64,000 nt of DNA from Aquarana catesbeiana (GCF_042186555.1 NC_133330.1:341631911-341695910), one strand, 5' to 3'. Shown: positions 8,814 to 19,766, counted from the stretch's first letter. A program made the numbers and translations. Notes: generated by a model not told the origin, from the letters alone.

Positions 8814-10717
8814 GGAGTTCTCCTTTACATCAGTGTTCCCAGCGGAGTTCTCCCTTACTTCAGTGTTGCCTGCAGAGTTCTCCCTTACTTCAGTGTTGCC
8901 TGCAGAGTTCTCCCTTACTTCAGTGTTGCCTGCAGAGTTCTCCCTTACTTCAGTGTTGCCTGCAGAGTTCTCCCTTACTTCAATGTTGCCTGCGGAGTTC
9001 TCCCTTACCTCAGTGTTCCCTACGGAGTTCTCCCTTACCTCAGTGTTCCCTGCGGAGTTCTCCCTTACCTCAGTGTTCCCTGCAGAGTTCTCCTCTACCT
9101 CAGTGTTCCCTGCAGAGTTCTCCTCTACCTCAGTGTTCCCTGCGGAGTTCTCCTCTACCTCAGTGTTCCCTGCAGAGTTCTCCCTTACCTCAGTGTTCCC
9201 TGCGGAGTTCTCCTCTACCTCAGTGTTCCCTGCAGAGTTCTCCTCTACCTCAGTGTTCCCTGCGGAGTTCTCCTCTACCTCAGTGTTCCCTGCAGAGTTC
9301 TCCCTTACCTCAGTGTTCCCTGCAGAGTTCTCCCTTACCTCAGTGTTCCCTGCGGAGTTCTCCTCTACCTCAGTGTTCCCTGCAGAGTTCTCCTCTACCT
9401 CAGTGTTCCCTGCAGAGTTCTCCTCTACCTCAGTGTTCCCTGCGGAGTTCTCCTCTACCTCAGTGTTCCCTGCGGAGTTCTCCTCTACCTCAGTGTTCCC
9501 TGCAGAGTTCTCCTCTACCTCAGTGTTCCCTGCGGAGTTCTCCTCTACCTCAGTGTTCCCTGCAGAGTTCTCCTCTACCTCAGTGTTCCCTGCAGAGTTC
9601 TCCTCTACCTCAGTGTTCCCTGCAGAGTTCTCCTCTACCTCAGTGTTCCCTGCGGAGTTCTCCTCTACCTCAGTGTTCCCTGCAGAGTTCTCCCTTACCT
9701 CAGTGTTCCCTGCGGAGTTCTCCTCTACCTCAGTGTTCCCTGCAGAGTTCTCCTCTACCTCAGTGTTCCCTGCGGAGTTCTCCTCTACCTCAGTGTTCCC
9801 TGCGGAGTTCTCCTCTACCTCAGTGTTCCCTGCAGAGTTCTCCCTTACCTCAGTGTTCCCTGCGGAGTTCTCCCTTACCTCAGTGTTCCCTGCAGAGTTC
9901 TCCCTTACCTCAGTGTTCCCTGCAGAGTTCTCCCTTACCTCAGTGTTTGAGATGCACAGAGAGCGAATCTTAAATTCTCTCTCCGCGTGCTCCCGTGGCT
10001 TGCTTCTCTTTGAAAAATGCAGTAGTAAATGCGCAGTATGTCAAGTCACTCCAGCTGATCAGCTGGCGTGACGTATCGACTGAACATGCGCAGTTCGTCG
10101 GATGCATTTTTCGACAAGAGGCAAGCCACGGGGAGCGCGCGGAGAGAAAATTTAAGATTCTGCCTCACTCTCTGTGCATCTCAACACTGACGTAAGGGAG
10201 AACTCCGCAGGGAACACTGACGTAAGGGAGAACTCTGCAGGGAACACTGATGTTAGGGAGAACTCAGCAGGGAACACTGATGTAAGGGAGAACTCCGCAG
10301 GGAACACTGACATAAGGGAGAACTCCACAGGGAACACTGACGTAAGGGAGAACTCCGCAGGCAACACTGACGTAAGGGAGAACTCCGCAGGCAACATTAA
10401 CGTAAGGGAGAACTCCACAGGCAACACTGACGTAAGGGAGAACTCCGCAGGCGACACTGACGTAAGGGAGAACTCAGCAGGCAACACTGACGTAAGGGAG
10501 AACTCTATAGGCAACACTGACGTAAGGGAGAACTCTATAGGCAACACTGACGTAAGGGAGAACTCCACAGGCAACACTGACTTAAGGGAAAACTCCACAG
10601 GCAACACTGACTTAAGGGAAAACTCCACAGGCAACACTGACTTAAGGGAAAACTCCACAGGCAACACTTGATGTAAGGGAGAACTCCGCAGGGAACACTG
10701 ATGTAAGGGAGAACTCC
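8814..10717. mobile_element. Foldback element with 30-bp tandem-repeat arms
   Basis: The left arm (8814-9945) is about 38 copies of a 30-bp unit (GAGTTCTCCCTTACCTCAGT + GTTCCCTGCG). The right arm (about 10186-10717) is about 18 copies of the reverse complement. Between them is a 240-bp core that is itself inverted (matching GATGCACAGAGAG and CTCTCTGTGCATC ends) around the perfect palindrome CCAGCTGATCAGCTGG at 10051-10066. Inverted arms made of tandem repeats are typical of foldback-type elements. No transposase is present. I see no convincing target duplication. Confidence 0.85.
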
Positions 10718-10910
10718 ACTGGCTTAATAACATCAGCGGCAGCACTGCATCCAGCCCCGCCCCTAACACATCCCTAGGCTGCTCTAGACAAAGGGGGCGA
10801 GCCCCGTGCATAAGCAGTGTATTTGTCAGGGGAGCTTGGATTGACACAGCAGTGCCAGTAGGAGGGCCAAGGTCTGTGCTTCGAGAGGGGGGCTGGGCCG
10901 TGAATAGCTA
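10718..10910. other. Spacer between two palindromes
   Basis: No feature that I can support. Confidence 0.4.
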
Positions 10911-13213
10911 TGTATGTGTAAGTTACCTACACTGCAGTTTAAGAAAGCCCAGAGATCCCCGTTCCCAAGAGCTTGGAATCTATTAACATGACATACAGTT
11001 TATCTCTGTTTACTCTTTGTTCTTTTGACAAGTGTGCTTTAGATAGAGCATGTCAAACCGTAGCTGTGCTCCCTGGGGATATGCTGATCGCCCATCCATG
11101 CTGCTGCTGGAGAGAGCCCAGGTGACCATAAATGAGGGCCCTACAGACTTGGTCATGATGAGTGACCAAGTGGCATATCCCCCACACCATCCCATACCCC
11201 ACTCCATCTCCCCTGGGGGCAGGTACCCATTCTCCCCTGGGGACAGGGACCCCCATCTCCCCTGGGGACTGGGACACCACCTCCACTAAGAATAGGAACC
11301 TGATCACCCTGAGTGTGCCAACCTCACCGCCCTGCCTGATGTGTCCTGTGTGAGGGCCCTCCAGTGACAGCTCTTATCAGGACTTTACCCCACTGTGTGC
11401 TCCCCTACATGGTCGTGCTCTCACTACACGACTGACCCCTCTTTGTGCACCTCCTACATGACTAACCCCTCTGTGTGTTTCCCCTACCTGTCTGCAAACT
11501 CTGACCACCTCCTGTATGCTGTGCACATGTTCTGACTGCCTCCTGTACCATGTCCGCAGCCTCTAACCACCACCTGTACCATGTCCGCAGCCTCTAACCA
11601 CCACCTGTACCATGTCCCCAGCCTCTAACCACCACCTGTACCATGTCCGCAGCCTCTAACCACCTCCTGTACCATGTCCGCAGCCTCTAACCACCACCTG
11701 TATCATGTCCGCAGCCTCTAACCACCACCTGTACCATGTCCGCAGCCTCTAACCACCTCCTGTACCATGTCCGCAGCCTCTAACCACCACCTGTATCATG
11801 TCCGCAGCCTCTAACCACCTCCTGTACCATGTCCGCAGCCTCTAACCACCACCTGTACCATGTCCGCAGCCTCTAACCACCTCCTGTACCATGTCCGCAG
11901 CCTCTAACCACCTCCTGTACCATGTCCGCAGCCTCTAACCACTTCCTGTCTGCAATCTCTGACTATCTCTTGTCTTTTATCATGTCTGCAGTCTCTGAGG
12001 GGAAGTCTGCAGAAGAATCAAGATTGAGAGCGACGCCAGGATAGGGATTACGGGGGGAGTCAGACGTGTATGGACTGTGGAGAAGAGACTATAGAATAAA
12101 ACCAGAGCCACCAACTTGGAGCCGTCTACCTGAGCCCTGTATGGTGCACCTGAGAGGAGGTCAGTGACAGCGCCATCAGGCCAGTCTGAGGGGGGGGGTC
12201 ACTGATTTAAGGGGGTAGTGCATACAAAAATGTAAGGGGGCACTGATATAAAGGTTTCCCCTCATATCAGTAACCCCCCTTACCTTAGTGTATTCACTCT
12301 GCGGAAGGTGGTCTCTGGTCACCAGAGTCCCCCTCCCCTCCACCCCCACATCAGAGTTCCCGGCATTTCCCTTTACATAAGAGTCTGCAGGATTCCCCCT
12401 TGCAGTGCAAGGGAACTCAGATGTAAAGAAAAATGATGCAGAGCATGATCTAAAGAGGAACTCTGATGTAAGGGGTTCCTACTTAGCTCATGCTCTGCAG
12501 CCTTTTCCTTTACATCTGAGTTCCCTTGTACTGTAAGGGGGAATCCTGCAGACTCTGATGTAAAGGGTAATGCAGGGAACTCTAATGTGGTGGGGGGGGA
12601 CTCTGGTGACCAGAGACCACCTTTCGCAGAGTGAATACACAGCTGTGCTGTCGCTGACCTCTCAGATGCACCTTGCAGGGCTCAGTTAGACGGCTCCAAG
12701 TTGGTGGCTCTGGTTTTATTCTATAGTCTCTTCTTCACAGTCCATAAACATCTGACTCCTCCCATAATCCCCATCCCGGCGGCGCTGTTAATCTTGATTC
12801 TTCTTCTACAGACTTCCCCTCAGAGAATGCAGACATGATAAAAGACAAGAGATAGTCAGAGATTGCAGAGAGGAGGTGGTTAGAGGCTGCGGACATGGTA
12901 CAGGAGGTGATTAGGAGCTGCGGACATGGTATGGTGTGGGGGATATGCCAGTTGGTCACTCACCATGACCAAGTCTGTAGGGCCCTCATTTATGGTCACC
13001 TGGGCTCTCTCCAGCAGCAGCATGGATGGGCGATCAGCATATCCCCAGGGAGCACAGCTACGGCTTGACATGCTCTATCTAAAGCACACTTGTCAAAAGA
13101 ACAAAGAGTAGACGGAGATAAACTGTATGTCATGTTAATAGATTCCAAGCTCTTGGGAACGATGATCTCTGATGGGCTTTCTTAAACTGCAGTGTAGGTA
13201 ACCTACATATACA
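10911..13213. mobile_element. 2.3-kb palindromic element with internal minisatellite
   Basis: The outer 280 bp at the left (10911-11190) returns inverted at 12930-13213 (for example TCAAACCGTAGCTGTGCTCC against its complement at about 13055). Inner sequences also pair: 12000-12060 with 12780-12835, and 12290-12420 with about 12490-12640; the centre lies near 12455. The left arm is longer because a 31-bp repeat has expanded at 11536-11945, while the right arm keeps only about two or three units (12866-12930). No coding capacity. Confidence 0.85.
11536..11945. repeat. 31-bp minisatellite CCATGTCCGCAGCCTCTAAC type
   Basis: About 13 copies of a roughly 30-31 bp unit (CCTCTAACCACCTCCTGTAC + CATGTCCGCAG). 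The unit is clearly related to the much longer array at 55830-57800 (TCTGACCATCTCTTGTATCA + TGTCTGCAG). Confidence 0.9.
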
Positions 13214-13420
13214 CTACCATATACGAAAAAATGGTTCTAGCAGATAGACAAGTAGATGGTGGTGAGATAACCATCTCTAGTGGACACAGATGGAGGTTGT
13301 AGCTGATAAATGATGAGTGCACCTTTCACCAAAATTCCTCCACCGCATGCTCAACACCCCCCCCAGGGGGTTTAAACTCACCAGAGCGAAAGGGTTATCA
13401 AGCCTCAATCAGCATCCTGC
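13214..13420. other. Spacer
   Basis: No feature that I can support. Confidence 0.4.
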
Positions 13421-13755
13421 AGTGTGTACTCGATCCCCTGCAGTGTGTGCTCGATCCCCTGCAGTGTGTGCTCGATCCCCTGCAGTGTGCTAGATCCCCT
13501 GCAGTGTGCTCGATCCCCTGCAGTGTGTTCTCGATCCCCTGCAGTGCGTGCTCGATCCCCTGCAGTGTGTGCTCGATCCCCTGCAGTGTGCTCGATCCCC
13601 TGCAGTGTGCTCGATCCCCTGCAGTGTGTGCTCGATCCCCTGCAGTGTGCTCGATCCCCTGCAGTGTGCTCGATCCCCTGCAGTGTGCTCGATCCCCTGC
13701 AGTGTGTGCTCGATCCCCTGCAGTGTGTGCTCGATCCCCTGCAGTGTGCTCGATC
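13421..13755. repeat. 19-21 bp minisatellite CTCGATCCCCTGCAGTGTG
   Basis: About 16 copies of CTCGATCCCCTGCAGTGTG with optional extra TG, each with a PstI-type CTGCAG. It abuts the chromovirus insertion 33 bp downstream. Confidence 0.9.
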
Positions 13756-13788
13756 GGGGTATATTTATGGAAACATCAATCTGCTGGC

Positions 13789-14600
13789 TGTCAGAGGAAT
13801 AACAGAAACTTTGTTTGCCAGTACCGGCATTTCCCTGTACGCCTGCGTGGCAGAATGGCTAATAGGCGTACGCGGGTACGCAATTCAGCAGACCGCGTCA
13901 CGGCGTAACGGCGCACATAGACGTGCAAGTTAGCGGACGGCGAAACGGCGTAAGCACGTACGCATCTTAGCCGCACACGTGGGTTCCCCTATTAGCCCTA
14001 TAAAAGGCAGCCCAGCTCTCTGGCTTATTGCTGGTTTGTCATTTCAGCTTCTGTGTTCCTGTTCCTTGTTCTACTATTGACTCCTGCCTGTTGTGACCCG
14101 GATTTCCTTGACCATCCTTGAACTTCTCCTGCACCTTGACCTCGGCTTGCTTAAACGGATTCCTCTTCAGTCTGCTCCAGTGTTTGACCCCTGGCTTCTC
14201 TTTAAAGACTTCGCTACTGCCTGCTCCAGTGTTTGACCCCCGGCCTGTCTTGGACTCTCCTATTGGTTGATTCCTGTGTATGACCTTGGCTTGTTTAAAC
14301 GGACTTCCTTCCTACCGGCTTGCTGTGTTTGACCCCCTGGCTTCTCTACATACTTGTTCCAGTTATCTACTTCAGGTCCAAGGTGTTGGAGCCCCAGTCT
14401 GATTCCTCTGCTGATCACCATCCGGGTGTACCCTGCACGGACTACTACCAGACAGAAGTTCAACACGCAGGCTCCTACTAGTGCCTGGCGACCCGTGCCT
14501 CTCTGTGCCCGATACCCTCTGTGCCACCTCCAGGGGTATAGCGCACTCAGCTGCAAGGGGAGCCGCTCTCAGCATCTCGGCCCTGGTGAGTACCTTGACA
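13789..14600 (+). repeat. 5' LTR of chromovirus
   Basis: 812 bp, TGTCAGAGG...CCTTGACA. It contains a TATA box TATAAAA at 13999-14005 and many CG-containing words in its first 220 bp. The predicted transcript start is near 14031, about 32 bp after the TATA box. Confidence 0.95.
13999..14005 (+). promoter_or_regulatory. TATA box of chromovirus LTR
   Basis: TATAAAA in the 5' LTR, placed so that initiation about 30 bp downstream falls on CTGGTTTGTC (14031-14040). The same box is in the 3' LTR. Confidence 0.75.
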
Positions 14601-14602
14601 GT

Positions 14603-14611
14603 ACAAACCAG
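14603..14611 (+). other. Candidate self-priming primer-binding site
   Basis: ACAAACCAG starts two bases after the 5' LTR. It is not a usual tRNA match but is exactly complementary to CTGGTTTGT at 14031-14039, the predicted 5' end of the element's RNA. Tf1 and sushi-type elements prime reverse transcription with their own RNA 5' end in this way. Confidence 0.75.
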
Positions 14612-14613
14612 CC

Positions 14614-17600
14614 ATGTCAGAGGCCGACAGAGCTGGTTCTCCCCTTGAGGCACTCTGTCAGCAGGTGACAGCTCTTACTCAGGCTGTCCAAAGACTCCAA
14701 GATGGCTACTTTCAAATTGAGGGCCATCTCCAGCACCTGATGTCTGCTCCAGCTCCTTCAGATGCAGCCTCAGCCAGCGGGGTGGCCTCTCCCCAAGGTC
14801 AAGTCACCCCAGCATCTTCAGTTGTAACGACTCTCCCTGAACCCAGAGTCCCCACTCCGGAACGTTTTTCTGGAAACCGGAAGAAATTTAGAGCTTTTAA
14901 AAATGCTTGCCTACTGTATCTAGCTCTTCAACCCAGGACTTTCCATGCAGAATCCATAAAAGTGGGATTCGTTATTTCACTACTATCTGAAGAACCACAA
15001 TCTTGGGCTCATAATCTTCTTGAACAGAAGAGTCCTTTATTAGACTCAGTTGAAACTTTCTTTGCCGCTATGGCTCAGTTATATGATGACCCGCAACGCA
15101 CAGCTACTGCTGAATCCATTCTGCACACCCTTACCCAAGGAAAAAGACCAGTAGAGGATTACACCGTGGAATTTCGTAAATGGTCTGGAGACACCACCTG
15201 GAATGAGGCCGCCCTTAAATACCAGTACCGTCAGGGCCTCTCCGAAACACTTAAAGACGAATTGGCACGAGTGGATACCCCTGACTCTTTGGAAGATCTG
15301 ATCCAACTCGCCACTAAGCTCGACAGACGCCTGCGGGAGCGTCGCTCTGAACGCTTCCAGTCTTCCCGGCCTACCTGGATGTTACCCCGGGTTCCTCCAG
15401 TTCCTGTGCCTATCGCGGGTCCCTCAGCTTCTGCTGACAGTGAGCCCATGCAACTGGGAATGGTCCGGTCCCCACTCACTCCTGATGAGAGACTGCGACG
15501 GCGTCAAGCCAATCTTTGCCTCTACTGCGGAGAAGCTGGCCTTTTCCTTCGTAACTGCCCTGTGAGACCCAGTAAGTACCGCTTACGGCATGCTATGAAC
15601 TTTCAAGTTGCTGACTCAACCCAGTCTCACCTTATCCTACCGGTCTCATTACAGGTGGCGGAAGAGGGAATTCGACTGCTGGCTATCGTTGACTCCGGAG
15701 CATGCAGCTGTTTCCTGGATGCATCTCTTGCCCAAAGTCTGCACATCCCTCTTCAAGATAAAAAACAGCTCCTTCAGATTTACCTGGCAGACGGGTCTCT
15801 ACCCAACTCAGGACCCATCACTCAAGAAACCAAGCCCATTCTTGTCTCTACAGACTCTGGTCATCAGGAATTTCTTTGCTTCAACATCATCAACTCACCC
15901 ATGTTTCCCATTATCTTGGGGTTCCCGTGGCTAATGGCACACGACCCTCAGATCCTTTGGAGTAAAAAAGAAATTCTCTTCTCTTCAGCATACTGCTCCC
16001 AGCATTGTTTTGTGCCAACCTCCAATAAGACTGTCCCCTGTTTGACCATACAACCAGTACCAGATACGCTTACACATGTCCCTGCAGCATATCACGAATT
16101 CCTGGACGTTTTTGATAAAAAGAAGGCCGATAGTTTACCACCTCATCGGCATTATGATTGCCCCATCGATCTGTTGCCCGGCTCCGAGATTCCATTTGGC
16201 CGAATTTTTCCCTTGTCGGAGACCGAGTTGGAAGCTCTCCGCCTCTACATTGATGAAAACCTTGAAAAAGGATTTATTCGTCCTTCTTCCTCCCCAGCAG
16301 GGGCTGGTATCTTTTTTGTTGAGAAAAAGGATGGATCTCTCAGACCATGCATAGACTATAGAGAACTTAATAAAATCACCATCAAAAATCGATACCCACT
16401 TCCCCTCATTCCTGAACTGTTCCAGCGGTTTCGATCTGCCCAAATATTTACCAAATTGGATTTACGAGGGGCATACAATCTTGTTCGGATACGTGCTGGG
16501 GACGAATGGAAGACAGCCTTCAGGTCCAGATTCGGTCACTTTGAGTATCTGGTGATGCCGTTTGGGCTCTGTAATGCCCCAGCTACATTCCAGCATCTAG
16601 TCAATGATATTTTCCGGGAATTCCTAGATAACTTTGTCATTGTCTATCTTGACGATATTTTGATTTTCTCTACCACTTTAGAATTACATCGAGACCATGT
16701 CAAGAAAGTCCTCTCAGTTCTCAGAAAACACGGCCTGTTCCTAAAAGGAGAGAAGTGTGAATTTGAAAAGACTACCATCCAGTTCCTTGGCTTCATCATC
16801 ACTACTGAAGGGGTAGCCATGGATCCACAAAAAGTTAAAGCCATCCAGGAGTGGCCGGCCCCCTCAGACAAAAAAGGAGTCCAGCGATTTATCGGCTTTG
16901 CCAATTTTTATCGCAGGTTTATTAGGGGGTTCTCCTCAATTATCTCTCCCATCACTCAATTAACTCATCAACAAATCAAATTCCGATGGTCCCAGGAAGC
17001 TCAAGATGCCTTTGCCAAACTAAAGAATCTATTCACGTCAGCTCCCATACTTCAGCATCCGGATCCCACTCTACCTTATGTACTTGAAGTTGATGCCTCA
17101 GAATCCGCCACAGGAGCCATCTTGTCTCAGAGAAGTGGTATTAAGGCACTTCTCCATCCAGTAGCCTTTGCCTCCTGCAAACTAAGTCCTCCAGAGATAA
17201 ATTATAATGTTGGTGACCGGGAATTATTAGCCATAAAAACTGCCCTTGAGGAATGGAGATACTTACTGGAGGGTGCGTCCCAGCCCATCATGATCTTCAC
17301 GGACCACAAGAACCTGGAGTATCTCCGAACAGCCAAACGTCTTAGGCCCCGACAAGCCCGATGGGCATTATTCTTCTCCAGGTTCAATTTCCATATCTCC
17401 TATCGACCTGGGTCAAAAAATGGGAAGGCGGACGCACTTTCCCGTATGTTTCCAGAGGCCAATGAGTCAACAGAACCTGAAACCATCCTATCCTCTCACA
17501 ATTTTCTTCATCTCATTCAACCTAACCTTCAATCTGCTATTGAACAGGCCTCTAGGCAATGCACGGAATCCGAGATATCCTCCTTAGAAAAAAGAGATGG

Positions 17601-19074
17601 TTTGCTGTGGGCCCAGGACAAGGTTTTTGTCCCCTCCTCTGTAAGGCTTAGAATTTTACAGACTTTCCATGATCACAAAATGGCAGGACATTTCGGAGTA
17701 CGGAAGACTTCTGAATTAGTTCACCGCTCTTTCTGGTGGCCGGGTTGGAGGCAAGACTGTAAAAAGTATGTTCAATCCTGCATTACCTGCCAACGCAGCA
17801 AAGGGTCAAACACTAAAGCTTGGGGCCTCCTTAGACCCCTATCTATCCCTGAAAGACCTTGGAGTGAGGTTTCTTTGGACTTCATTGTTGATCTACCTCC
17901 CTCTGAAAATTTTTCCACCATCTTAGTAGTGGTGGATCGCCTCTCAAAGATGGCACACTTTCTACCGATGATTGGTACCCCTTCTGCTTTGGCTACAGCA
18001 AATGTTTTTATTAAAGAAATAATAAGACTCCATGGCGTTCCCCACAACATCACCTCTGATAGAGGAATTCAATTTACCTCAAAATTCTGGAAAGACCTTT
18101 GTAAATCCCTGGAAATCAAAACCTCCTTTTCTTCAGCATACCATCCCCAAAGCAACGGCCAAACAGAAAGGACAAATCAGACCTTGGAGCAATATCTCCG
18201 TTGTTTCTGCTCTAGCTCTCAGGATAATTGGTCAACCCTTCTCCCCTGTGCGGAGTTCGCCTATAATAATGCCACACACTCTGCCACCAATCAGACGCCT
18301 TTTTGGGCCAACTATGGGTTCCACCCATCTTTTCTGCCAAACTCCATTCCAGAAGTCACAACCCCCGCAGTTCAAGATCGAGTAAATCTCATCCAATCTA
18401 ATTTTTTACAGATCCAAAAGGCCATGAAGGAAGCTCAAGACAGCTATAAGGAATATTACAACAGAGGGAGAAGAAACAATCCGGAATTTAAGGTTGGGGA
18501 TAAGGTTTGGCTATCTGCTGTCAATCTTAGATTACCCTGTCCCTCACGTAAACTTGGCCCAAAATTCATTGGTCCTTTTGAAGTAAAAAGGGTAATTAAT
18601 CCTGTGGCCTTCGAACTAACCTTACCCAGTACTCTTAGAATCCATCCAGTGTTCCATGCATCCCTACTAAAACCAGTAGTTCCCAATTCTTTTTCAGGAA
18701 GGGAGGAACCTCCACCTCCACCAGTGGAGGTAGAGGGTGAAGAAGAATTTGAGGTGGAAGCAATTATGGACTGTAGAAAGAGGGGTAGGCAGACTCAGTA
18801 TCTGGTGAAATGGAAAGGGTACCCACCGGAAGATAACTCCTGGGAACCTGCCAGTAATATACACGCACCTCGTTTGGTTCAGAATTTTCACAGACGACAC
18901 CCAGGGATATTAGCCAGGTTGGGCATCCGGAGGTTGCCCCTCGGGGGGGGTCACTGTCAGAGGAATAACAGAAACTTTGTTTGCCAGTACCGGCATTTCC
19001 CTGTACGCCTGCGTGGCAGAATGGCTAATAGGCGTACGCGGGTACGCAATTCAGCAGACCGCGTCACGGCGTAA
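14614..19074 (+). CDS. Chromovirus Gag-Pol polyprotein with chromodomain
   Basis: One uninterrupted 1486-codon ORF starting MSEADRAGS, 13 bp after the LTR. Gag occupies about residues 1-330 and ends in a zinc knuckle C302-x2-C305-x4-L310-x4-C315, where the usual His is Leu. Aspartic protease: DSG at 360-362. Reverse transcriptase: YLDD at 678-681. RNase H follows, with LEVDASESATGAILSQ and TDHKNLEYL. Integrase has an HHCC zinc finger (HKMAGHFG...CITCQRSK) and DDE core words VSLDFIVDLP, SDRGIQFTS and YHPQSNGQTER. The chromodomain at about 1377-1432 (YLVKWKGYPPEDNSWEP) presumably steers integration to modified histones. Gag and Pol are fused without a frameshift, as in Tf1. The ORF reads about 120 bp into the 3' LTR before stopping. 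Confidence 0.96.
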   Translation: MSEADRAGSPLEALCQQVTALTQAVQRLQDGYFQIEGHLQHLMSAPAPSDAASASGVASPQGQVTPASSVVTTLPEPRVPTPERFSGNRKKFRAFKNACLLYLALQPRTFHAESIKVGFVISLLSEEPQSWAHNLLEQKSPLLDSVETFFAAMAQLYDDPQRTATAESILHTLTQGKRPVEDYTVEFRKWSGDTTWNEAALKYQYRQGLSETLKDELARVDTPDSLEDLIQLATKLDRRLRERRSERFQSSRPTWMLPRVPPVPVPIAGPSASADSEPMQLGMVRSPLTPDERLRRRQANLCLYCGEAGLFLRNCPVRPSKYRLRHAMNFQVADSTQSHLILPVSLQVAEEGIRLLAIVDSGACSCFLDASLAQSLHIPLQDKKQLLQIYLADGSLPNSGPITQETKPILVSTDSGHQEFLCFNIINSPMFPIILGFPWLMAHDPQILWSKKEILFSSAYCSQHCFVPTSNKTVPCLTIQPVPDTLTHVPAAYHEFLDVFDKKKADSLPPHRHYDCPIDLLPGSEIPFGRIFPLSETELEALRLYIDENLEKGFIRPSSSPAGAGIFFVEKKDGSLRPCIDYRELNKITIKNRYPLPLIPELFQRFRSAQIFTKLDLRGAYNLVRIRAGDEWKTAFRSRFGHFEYLVMPFGLCNAPATFQHLVNDIFREFLDNFVIVYLDDILIFSTTLELHRDHVKKVLSVLRKHGLFLKGEKCEFEKTTIQFLGFIITTEGVAMDPQKVKAIQEWPAPSDKKGVQRFIGFANFYRRFIRGFSSIISPITQLTHQQIKFRWSQEAQDAFAKLKNLFTSAPILQHPDPTLPYVLEVDASESATGAILSQRSGIKALLHPVAFASCKLSPPEINYNVGDRELLAIKTALEEWRYLLEGASQPIMIFTDHKNLEYLRTAKRLRPRQARWALFFSRFNFHISYRPGSKNGKADALSRMFPEANESTEPETILSSHNFLHLIQPNLQSAIEQASRQCTESEISSLEKRDGLLWAQDKVFVPSSVRLRILQTFHDHKMAGHFGVRKTSELVHRSFWWPGWRQDCKKYVQSCITCQRSKGSNTKAWGLLRPLSIPERPWSEVSLDFIVDLPPSENFSTILVVVDRLSKMAHFLPMIGTPSALATANVFIKEIIRLHGVPHNITSDRGIQFTSKFWKDLCKSLEIKTSFSSAYHPQSNGQTERTNQTLEQYLRCFCSSSQDNWSTLLPCAEFAYNNATHSATNQTPFWANYGFHPSFLPNSIPEVTTPAVQDRVNLIQSNFLQIQKAMKEAQDSYKEYYNRGRRNNPEFKVGDKVWLSAVNLRLPCPSRKLGPKFIGPFEVKRVINPVAFELTLPSTLRIHPVFHASLLKPVVPNSFSGREEPPPPPVEVEGEEEFEVEAIMDCRKRGRQTQYLVKWKGYPPEDNSWEPASNIHAPRLVQNFHRRHPGILARLGIRRLPLGGGHCQRNNRNFVCQYRHFPVRLRGRMANRRTRVRNSADRVTA
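18943..18950 (+). other. Candidate polypurine tract
   Basis: A run of G residues just upstream of the 3' LTR (18955), the expected place for the plus-strand primer. It is short and followed by TCAC, so the assignment is tentative. Confidence 0.4.
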
Positions 19075-19766
19075 CGGCGCACATAGACGTGCAAGTTAGC
19101 GGACGGCGAAACGGCGTAAGCACGTACGCATCTTAGCCGCACACGTGGGTTCCCCTATTAGCCCTATAAAAGGCAGCCCAGCTCTCTGGCTTATTGCTGG
19201 TTTGTCATTTCAGCTTCTGTGTTCCTGTTCCTTGTTCTACTATTGACTCCTGCCTGTTGTGACCCGGATTTCCTTGACCATCCTTGAACTTCTCCTGCAC
19301 CTTGACCTCGGCTTGCTTAAACGGATTCCTCTTCAGTCTGCTCCAGTGTTTGACCCCTGGCTTCTCTTTAAAGACTTCGCTACTGCCTGCTCCAGTGTTT
19401 GACCCCCGGCCTGTCTTGGACTCTCCTATTGGTTGATTCCTGTGTATGACCTTGGCTTGTTTAAACGGACTTCCTTCCTACCGGCTTGCTGTGTTTGACC
19501 CCCTGGCTTCTCTACATACTTGTTCCAGTTATCTACTTCAGGTCCAAGGTGTTGGAGCCCCAGTCTGATTCCTCTGCTGATCACCATCCGGGTGTACCCT
19601 GCACGGACTACTACCAGACAGAAGTTCAACACGCAGGCTCCTACTAGTGCCTGGCGACCCGTGCCTCTCTGTGCCCGATACCCTCTGTGCCACCTCCAGG
19701 GGTATAGCGCACTCAGCTGCAAGGGGAGCCGCTCTCAGCATCTCGGCCCTGGTGAGTACCTTGACA
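18955..19766 (+). repeat. 3' LTR of chromovirus
   Basis: 812 bp, same sequence as the 5' LTR as far as I can see. It is followed directly by CTGGC, the target duplication. Confidence 0.95.

Larger units (their letters stand above)
13789..19766 (+). mobile_element. Complete Ty3/gypsy chromovirus LTR retrotransposon
   Basis: 5978 bp flanked by a 5-bp target duplication CTGGC (13784-13788 and 19767-19771). The two LTRs are both 812 bp (13789-14600 and 18955-19766), begin TGTCAG and end TTGACA, and look identical on inspection, so the insertion is recent. The internal part carries one long gag-pol ORF with a C-terminal chromodomain. Domain order (protease, RT, RNase H, integrase, chromodomain) places it with vertebrate chromoviruses of the sushi/Tf1-like type. 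It landed next to the 19-bp minisatellite. Confidence 0.97.

Noticed and set aside
8790..10071. Open frames of 386 and 412 codons (EFSSTSVFPA-type repeats)
   Set aside because: Produced by a 30-bp tandem repeat whose period is a multiple of 3; no unique domain or gene structure.
16076..16443. Shadow frames inside the gag-pol ORF on both strands
   Set aside because: The long frame has all the retroelement motifs; the others are chance overlaps.
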